Positions 58,141-64,000 of a DNA stretch of 64,000 nt are shown here, piece by piece (position 1 is the stretch's first letter; each line of letters starts with the position of its first letter). Source of the stretch: Megaustenia siamemsis (Eukaryota > Mollusca > Gastropoda > Stylommatophora > Ariophantidae). Below the pieces are notes generated by a model. That model made no database searches and had not been told where the DNA came from. It worked only from the letters and a program-made list of their open reading frames with translations. The position numbers and the translations under genes were made by a program. The DNA lies in the NCBI GenBank assembly GCA_032433765.1, contig JAVIAB010000139.1, positions 48,517,740 through 48,581,739 on the forward strand. Reading direction: 5' to 3'.

Positions 58141-58396
58141 GCAGAGGAGCCGCGATAGCTCAGTGGTTAGTGAACTGGACTACAAAGGACAAGGGGTAGG
58201 GTTCGATCCCAACCAACGACTTCCGGGTTCACCAAGCTTTAAATGGGTACCGGATTTTTTTCTGGGAAAGTAAACGAGCACGGCGTAATACCAACCACAT
58301 TACCCCAAAAAGCATGTGCTGAAGGTCTATAAAATATAGGGTCACTAACATCATATTTCCCTGTACGCCACTTGGCGTGACGGGGGTACTTTACTT
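58141..58396 (+). mobile_element. SINE-A, full length, in (TA)n
   Basis: Intact A box (TAGCTCAGTGG) and B box (GGTTCGATCCC), tail ACGCCACTTGGCGTGACGGG. TATATATATAA-type sequence flanks both ends, so the duplication is within the microsatellite. Confidence 0.94.
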
Positions 58397-58469
58397 ATAT
58401 ATATATAAAGCGGACGGTAAGACAGAAACGTCAGTTATTCGGACAGGTAGACGGAAGAACAGGAAACGG

Positions 58470-59445
58470 ACGACAGCAGGCAGATAAGCAAACAGACTGA
58501 TAGGCAGACAGACTGATAGGCAGACAGAAGGACTGACTGATAGGCAGACAGAAGGACTGACTGATTGGCAGACAGAAGGACTGACTGATAGGCAGACAGA
58601 AGGACTGACTGATAGGCAGACAGAAGGACTGACTGATTGGCAGACAGAAGGACTGACTGATAGGCAGACAGAAGGACTGACTGATAGGCAGACAGAAGGA
58701 CTGACTGATAGGCAGACAGAAGGACTGACTGATTGGCAGACAGAAGGACTGACTGATTGGCAGACAGAAGGACTGACTGATAGGCAGACAGAAGGACTGA
58801 CTGATTGGCAGACAGAAGGACTGACTGATAGGCAGACAGAAGGACTGACTGATAGGCAGACAGAAGGACTGACTGATTGGCAGACAGAAGGACTGACTGA
58901 TTGGCAGACAGAAGGACTGACTGATAGGCAGACAGAAGGACTGACTGATTGGCAGACAGAAGGACTGACTGATAGGCAGACAGAAGGACTGACTGATTGG
59001 CAGACAGAAGGACTGACTGATTGGCAGACAGAAGGACTGACTGATAGGCAGACAGAAGGACTGACTGATAGGCAGACAGAAGGACTGACTGATTGGCAGA
59101 CAGAAGGACTGACTGATTGGCAGACAGAAGGACTGACTGATAGGCAGACAGAAGGACTGACTGATTGGCTGACAGAAGGACTGACTGATAGGCAGACAGA
59201 AGGACTGACTGATAGGCAGACAGAAGGACTGACTGATTGGCTGACAGAAGGACTGACTGATGGGCAGACAGAAGGACAGACTGATAGGCAGACAGAAGGA
59301 CTGACTGATAGGCAGACAGAAGGACTGACTGATTGGCAGACAGAAGGACTGACTGATTGGCAGACAGAAGGACTGACTGATAGGCAGACAGAAGGACTGA
59401 CTGATAGGCAGACAGAAGGACTGACTGATTGGCTGACAGACAACA
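58470..59445. repeat. 24-bp minisatellite, about 39 copies
   Basis: Unit GACAGAAGGACTGACTGATW + GGCA, where W is A or T. The unit length is a multiple of three and has no stop in any minus-strand frame, so three overlapping open frames of 351-386 codons result (repeats of SVSPSVCL, ISQSFCLP or SVLLSANQ). No other sign of coding. Confidence 0.97.
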
Positions 59446-59599
59446 CAGACTAACAAACGGATGAATGTATGGACAGATTGAGGGACGGATAGCCAGGCAT
59501 TGAGGCAGGCAAACAGATAGGTAGACAAGCAGGAAGTTTGGTATGTAGGTAGATACAGTTCTGTTTGAAATGAAGTAAAGGTGTTTTTTTTCCACCTAT

Positions 59600-60495
59600 T
59601 AATTTACTTCTTCTTCTACCTTTTAGCTCCCAGTGGAGCATAGGTCTTCAACAAACACTTTCCAAGTCGTTCTGTTTTTTGCAATTCTTTTAAGATCATT
59701 CCATGTCTTCCCCATCATCTTCATCTCTGCTTCTATCTGTCTTCTCCAAGAATTCCTTGGTCTTCCTCTTTGTCTTTTCCCCTGGGGATTCCAAAAAAGG
59801 GCCTGTTGTGTAATACTCTCAGTTGGTTTCCGTAGTGTGTGTCCTATCCATCGCCATCGTCTTCGCTGTATTTCTTTATCCACTGGTATTTGACTGGTAC
59901 ATTTCCATAATTCCACGTTTGTGACTTTGTCCTGCCATTTCCATCCCTTTATTCTGCGCAAGCATCCATTAATGAAAGTCTGTACCTTCGTGATTGTCAA
60001 TTTTGTTATTCTCCATGTTTCACAGCCATATAATAGAACCGACTTAACATTGGAGTTGAAAATTTGTATTTTTGTATTTAGCCTAATTTCTTTGGATTTC
60101 CATATGTTTCCCAGTGCAATGAAAGCTCCTCTTGCTTTTGATATCCTTATTTTGGTATCGTTTTCTGTTCCTCCCTCTTTATCTATATTACTGCCCAGAT
60201 ATATATAAGATTGTACGTCTAGTAGAGGTATTTCTCCTAGTTTTATTTGGTTATTGCCAACTGCATTAATTCTCATAATGTTGGTCTTATCTCTATTAAT
60301 CTTTAGTCCTAGCTGTTGTGATCTCTCATCTAATATACTCATTTTATCTTGCATCTGTTGGTGGCTGTGTGATAGGAGAGCTATGTCATCAGCAAAGTCT
60401 AAATCATCAAGTTGTTTGGTCAGTGACCACTGGATCCCATTTCTGTTGTTTATTAATTTACTTACAACTTGTAAAATAACACGGACATTCAAATG
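59600..60495 (-). mobile_element. LINE-C C-terminal RT fragment, 289-codon open frame
   Basis: The best-preserved LINE coding piece in the window. From the start: NNRNGIQWS, motif C (DDLDFADDIALLSHS, both Asp kept), LGLKINRDKTNIM, YIYLGSNIDKEGG, LLYGCETWRITK, INGCLRRIKGWKWQDKVTNV, RRRWRWIGHTLRKPTESITQ, KRQRGRPRNSWRRQIEAEMK, then TWNDLKRIAKNRTTWKVFVE and LCSTGS-stop. Motifs A and B and the endonuclease are missing (5'-truncated near 60490), so it is not an active element. A GAAGAAGAAG tail is at the 3' end (59600-59620). No stops or frameshifts, so probably young. Confidence 0.93.
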
Positions 60496-61013
60496 TCATA
60501 TTGTGATTTGATGATAGTTCATTACACTTTTAAAGCGAATATCCGAATTTCGATTACCCGGATTGCCTATTAACCTGGCTGGCATTTTGCAACCCAGCAA
60601 TAATAATTATCAGTTAATATCGACACCAAATTTCTATTAAAGATAAGCTAAATCCTAATGTTGAACATACAGGTTCTAAATGACTTATATGCCACTGTAA
60701 CTATTTACATTTGTAAATGCAAGTTATTCAATTACAACTTAAAGTGTCGCTTTATCTCCGCGAATGAATAAACTCGTTAACAGTGTAGCATAAAGTGAAG
60801 ATAAGGATATTTAACAGGACCACATTATATGAAATTCAACTCAACACTGTTATAAAATTAAATGTTAATTATAAATGGTAGATACGTGATTGTAGTTTAT
60901 TAACCATAAAATGGAGGAAATTAAAATCTTTGTAATTTATTTTTAGGAAATAAAACAAAATTTATGTTATGTCCCATTGAGGTTTAAGAGGAGAATGCAC
61001 TGATCTGGATGAG
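60496..61013. other. Unassigned AT-rich spacer
   Basis: No gene or repeat recognised. Confidence 0.5.
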
Positions 61014-61023
61014 GTTCAGCCCT

Positions 61024-61287
61024 ACTTGGGACTGAGCAAGAAACAATACATGCATTTACAAGGGAGGTTAACGCATTAAACAGACTGAGCAAGAAACAAT
61101 ACATGCATTTACAAGGGAGGTTCTCACATCAAATACGCTGTCTTTTTTACACCATCACCAACTTTTGATATAAAATATATGGTGTCGCTTCGCTTGCTCT
61201 CTCTCTCTCTCTCTCTCTCTTGTTCTCTCTCTTTCTCTCTTTCTCTCTCTCCTTTCTTTTCTACCTCTCCTTCATGTTTCGTCTCAC

Positions 61288-61322
<35 letters not shown>

Positions 61323-61755
61323 GATGATGATGATGATGATGATGAAGATGATGATGATGAATGATCAAGGAATAACTGCGAATGATCTCACATATTTTGC
61401 TCGCTTTCTTTGTCTCGTGCTAATATGAAGGTTACATTAAAATAGGCACAACGATTCCTTGATCATTCATCATCATCATCTTCATCATCATCATCATCAT
61501 GATCATGTGAGACGAAACATGAAGGAGAGGTAGAAAAGAAAGGAAAGAGAGAAAGAGAGAGAACAAGAGAGAGAGAGAGAGCAAGCGAAGCGACACCATA
61601 TATTTTATATCAAAAGTTGGTGATGGTGTAAAAAAGACAGCGTATTTGATGTGTGAACTTCTCTTGTAAATGCATGTATTGTTTCTTGCTCAGTCTGTTT
61701 GATGTGTGAACCTCCCTTGTAAATGCATGTATTGTTTCTTGCTCAGTCTGTTTGG
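61024..61755. repeat. Long inverted repeat, arms 300-350 bp, loop ~80 bp
   Basis: Left arm 61024-61373 and right arm 61454-61755 are near-perfect reverse complements, including (CT)n/(GA)n, (ATG)n/(CAT)n, TTTTCTACCTCTCCTTCATG, ACCATCACCAACTTTTGATA and units of the 53-bp repeat. The arms differ mainly in microsatellite length. Loop 61374-61453 is not repeated. Confidence 0.95.
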
Positions 61756-62640
61756 TGTGTGAACCTCTCTTGTAAATGCATGTATTGTTTCTTGCTCAGT
61801 CTGTTTGATGTGTGAACCTCTCTTGTAAATGCATGTATTGTTTCTTGCTCAGTCTGTTTGATGTGTGAACCTCTCTTGTAAATGCATGTATTGTTTCTTG
61901 CTCAGTCTGTTTGATGTGTGAACCTCTCTTGTAAATGCATGTATTGTTTCTTGCTCAGTCTGTTTGATGTGTGGACCTCTCTTGTAAATGCATGTATTGT
62001 TTCTTGCTCAGTCTGTTTGGTGTGTGAACCTCTCTTGTAAATGCATGTATTGTTTCTTGCTCAGTCTGTTTGATGTGTGAACCTCCCTTGTAAATGCATG
62101 TATTGTTTCTTGCTCAGTCTGTTTGATGTGTGAACTTCTCTTGTAAATGCATGTATTGTTTCTTGCTCAGTCTGTTTGATGTGTGAACCTCTCTTGTAAA
62201 TGCATGTATTGTTTCTTGCTCAGTCTGTTTGATGTGCGAACTTCTCTTTTAAATACATGTATTGTTTCTTGCTCAGTCTGTTTGATGTGTGAACCTCTCT
62301 TGTAAATGCATGTATTGTTTCTTGCTCAGTCTGTTTGATGTGTGAACTTCTCTTGTAAATGCATGTATTGTTTCTTGCTCAGTCTGTTTGATGTGTGAAC
62401 TTCTCTTGTAAATACATGTATTGTTTCTTGCTCAGTCTGTTTGATGTGTGAACCTCTCTTGTAAATGCATGTATTGTTTCTTGCTCAGTCTGTTTGATGT
62501 GTGAACTTCTCTTGTAAATGCATGTATTGTTTCTTGCTCAGTCTGTTTGATGTGTGAACCTCTCTTGTAAATGCATGTATTGTTTCTTGCTCAGTCCGCT
62601 GGATGTGTGAACCTCTCATGTAAATACATGTGTACATACT
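61640..62640. repeat. 53-bp minisatellite, about 18 copies
   Basis: Unit: GTTTGATGTGTGAACCTCTC, TTGTAAATGCATGTATTGTT, TCTTGCTCAGTCT. It continues the right arm of the inverted repeat. Only two inverted units exist on the left (61024-61130), so expansion was one-sided. Decayed units persist to about 62700. Confidence 0.96.
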
Positions 62641-62867
62641 AGCACAGCATTTTTGATGTGTGAACCTCCCTTGTAATGCATGTGTCATTTCTTCTACAGC
62701 GTATTTGCTGTTCCATTTTGAGAAAATAAAGGTACGGGGAAAAAAAGAAAAAACCACCTGACAAAAATGTAGACAAAACCCAAACTACTTTAAAGTCTAA
62801 GGCATAACAGTTTTGTGTTTTTGCTTATTTCGTGCCTACGAGTTCTTTAATATCATTCATTTGTTAC

Positions 62868-63110
62868 GTAACATGCTTGCTGACTTAGGTGATCATGTCA
62901 CACCACAACTATCTCTACGGTTCATTATAATTATTGTTGTTGATTTCCTACCCAACGACTCTCTTAAACTGGCTTATATATTTTCTTTGTTTCCCCCTGT
63001 CTCTTATTGCCACAGCTCTTTTTTTCAGTTATCACAATATGTAGTAAAGTCAAACTGTTCGCCTTTATATGTTTTCGATACATGACCAACAAATGGTGAC
63101 TATTTATTTC
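62868..63110 (-). mobile_element. LINE-A 3' fragment, degenerate
   Basis: The end motif GACTTAGGTGATCATGTCAC (62881-62900) and upstream decayed C-terminal coding sequence match LINE-A, with stops. Confidence 0.72.
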
Positions 63111-63117
63111 TTTAATA

Positions 63118-64000
63118 ATAATCATGATCATTGAGTGCCGTCTCCGCATCGAAAGGTGGCTACCATAGAGCACCATTCCGCTTCGTGTCTTGCTTTGAAG
63201 GCAGGTTGTCATAGGCTGACTTGGCCGTCTTTTGCTCTTACTCGTCCATTTTTGCCGTTGTCTGTATCTACCTCTTTTATCTTGTATTTTCCCTTACAAG
63301 ATTACTTTTAGTAGGCTGATGTGTCTTTTAATATGTCCCATATATATCACTAAATCAAAAAGTTTCTAGTATTGTTTATGACTAACAAATGTTTTGTGTT
63401 TAGTTCATGGTAACGATTTCAATTTGTATGTACAAGTTTATAATAGAGACAACAAAATGTTACAGTATAATTTTTGTATTGTGCATGCATAGTTAGTTTT
63501 TGAAACATTACTGAATGATGAATTAATCTCTACCACTGATCTAACATAAACACCAATTTCTTTAAGACATTTGTAGTGTGCTATATCAGTTCCTCCCGTG
63601 TGTTACCGGGGCCTCATTATGAGGGAAGTAAAGAATAGTGACACTGTGACCTTCCAGGCATGTCGTAAGAGGCGACTAAGGAGGTTGATCGATGGCTTGA
63701 CAAGCTGTCATTGTAAAAAGCATTGCTATAGAAACAAAACCATAGATTTTAGAAGCAGTGATCTCTGCAATGTGTGCCCTTTTGGCACGTAAGGTTTCTG
63801 TTTTTGAGATTGTAGTTCTGCCCTATGTGCCGTCTTCGGCTCGAAAGGACAATAGATAGATAGATATACATCACTTGTCTTGTTTGAATTATGTTTAATA
63901 GTTCTCTTTTCGTTTTTAGTTGTTGTAAGACTTCATTGTTTGTTTTCTATTATTTCCATTTCATCCGATTCTTCCTATTCTTCCTTAAATCCACATTTTA
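63118..64000 (-). mobile_element. LINE-B 3' part, split by an insertion
   Basis: 63118-63340 (TCATTGAGTGCCGTCTCCGC to TGTGTCTTTTAATATGTCCC) and 63881-64000 (CTTGTCTTGTTTGAATTATG to AATCCACATTTTA) are consecutive parts of LINE-B. The segment between is foreign. The copy runs off the window end. Confidence 0.85.
63345..63880 (+). mobile_element. Insertion with (GATA)n tail in LINE-B
   Basis: Begins near ATATATCACT and ends ATAGATAGATAGATATACATCACT, giving an imperfect 10-bp duplication ATAYATCACT. It contains CATGTCGTAAGAGGCGACTA (63660-63679), shared inverted with 29853-29868. A simple-sequence 3' tail suggests a SINE or truncated retroelement. Its family is unknown. Confidence 0.5.

Noticed and set aside
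58391..59595. Three overlapping long minus-strand reading frames suggesting a Ser/Cys-rich repeat protein
   Set aside because: All three arise from a 24-bp tandem repeat with no stops; there is no signal peptide, no splice context and no frame preference.

Overview
This is animal (metazoan) genomic DNA, AT-rich and dominated by repeats. Supporting signs are tRNA-derived SINEs with internal pol III A and B boxes, many 5'-truncated LINE copies, a Tc1/mariner-class DNA transposon, solo-LTR candidates, about twenty minisatellite arrays, long (TA)n and (CA)n tracts, and one protein-coding exon with a signal peptide and a GTAAGT splice donor. The mixture of LINE, SINE and minisatellite types would suit a mollusc or another lophotrochozoan. 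That placement is an inference; no species can be named from the sequence.

The one host gene I can support lies on the minus strand at 51475-51732. It encodes the N-terminus of a FRAS1-related extracellular matrix (FREM-type) protein: 86 codons, a signal peptide, then the conserved FREM N-terminal block ending TQRVG-x-L-x-P, with a phase-0 GTAAGT donor. Because the gene reads leftward, some or all of positions 1-51468 is probably its first intron. No second exon was recognised in the window.

Layout. 1-9 kb: LINE fragments, both main SINE families, 33-, 48- and 40-bp minisatellites, and a candidate solo LTR (5227-6467) inside the 40-bp array. 9-13 kb: a 1.06-kb array of a 17-bp unit and a 61-bp array grown from the 3' coding end of a LINE. 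13-24 kb: LINE-A and LINE-B copies with SINEs between them. 24-33 kb: a second LTR candidate, (TA)n and CATA microsatellites, more SINEs, and a 40-bp array. 33.2-36.4 kb: a 32-bp array split by a 2.1-kb transposon with 29-bp terminal inverted repeats and a decayed transposase (D, D, then E after 82-83 residues). 38-42 kb: a decayed DNA transposon, two hammerhead-ribozyme-like relics, a LINE split by a composite insertion, a 26-bp array, and a palindromic cluster of a third SINE. 44-51 kb: 32-, 37- and 49-bp arrays around LINE fragments, including one LINE nested in another. 51.5 kb: the FREM-type exon. 52-64 kb: a LINE split by a SINE, 47-, 24- and 53-bp arrays, the best-preserved LINE coding fragment (59.6-60.5 kb), and a 300-350-bp-arm inverted repeat at 61.0-61.75 kb.

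The repeats form a layered record. SINEs interrupt LINEs and minisatellites with clear target-site duplications, and minisatellites have grown from or been split by transposons. Tandem arrays cover roughly 12 kb, about a fifth of the window. LINE families are labelled A to H and SINEs A, A2, B and C for this report only; they are not database names.
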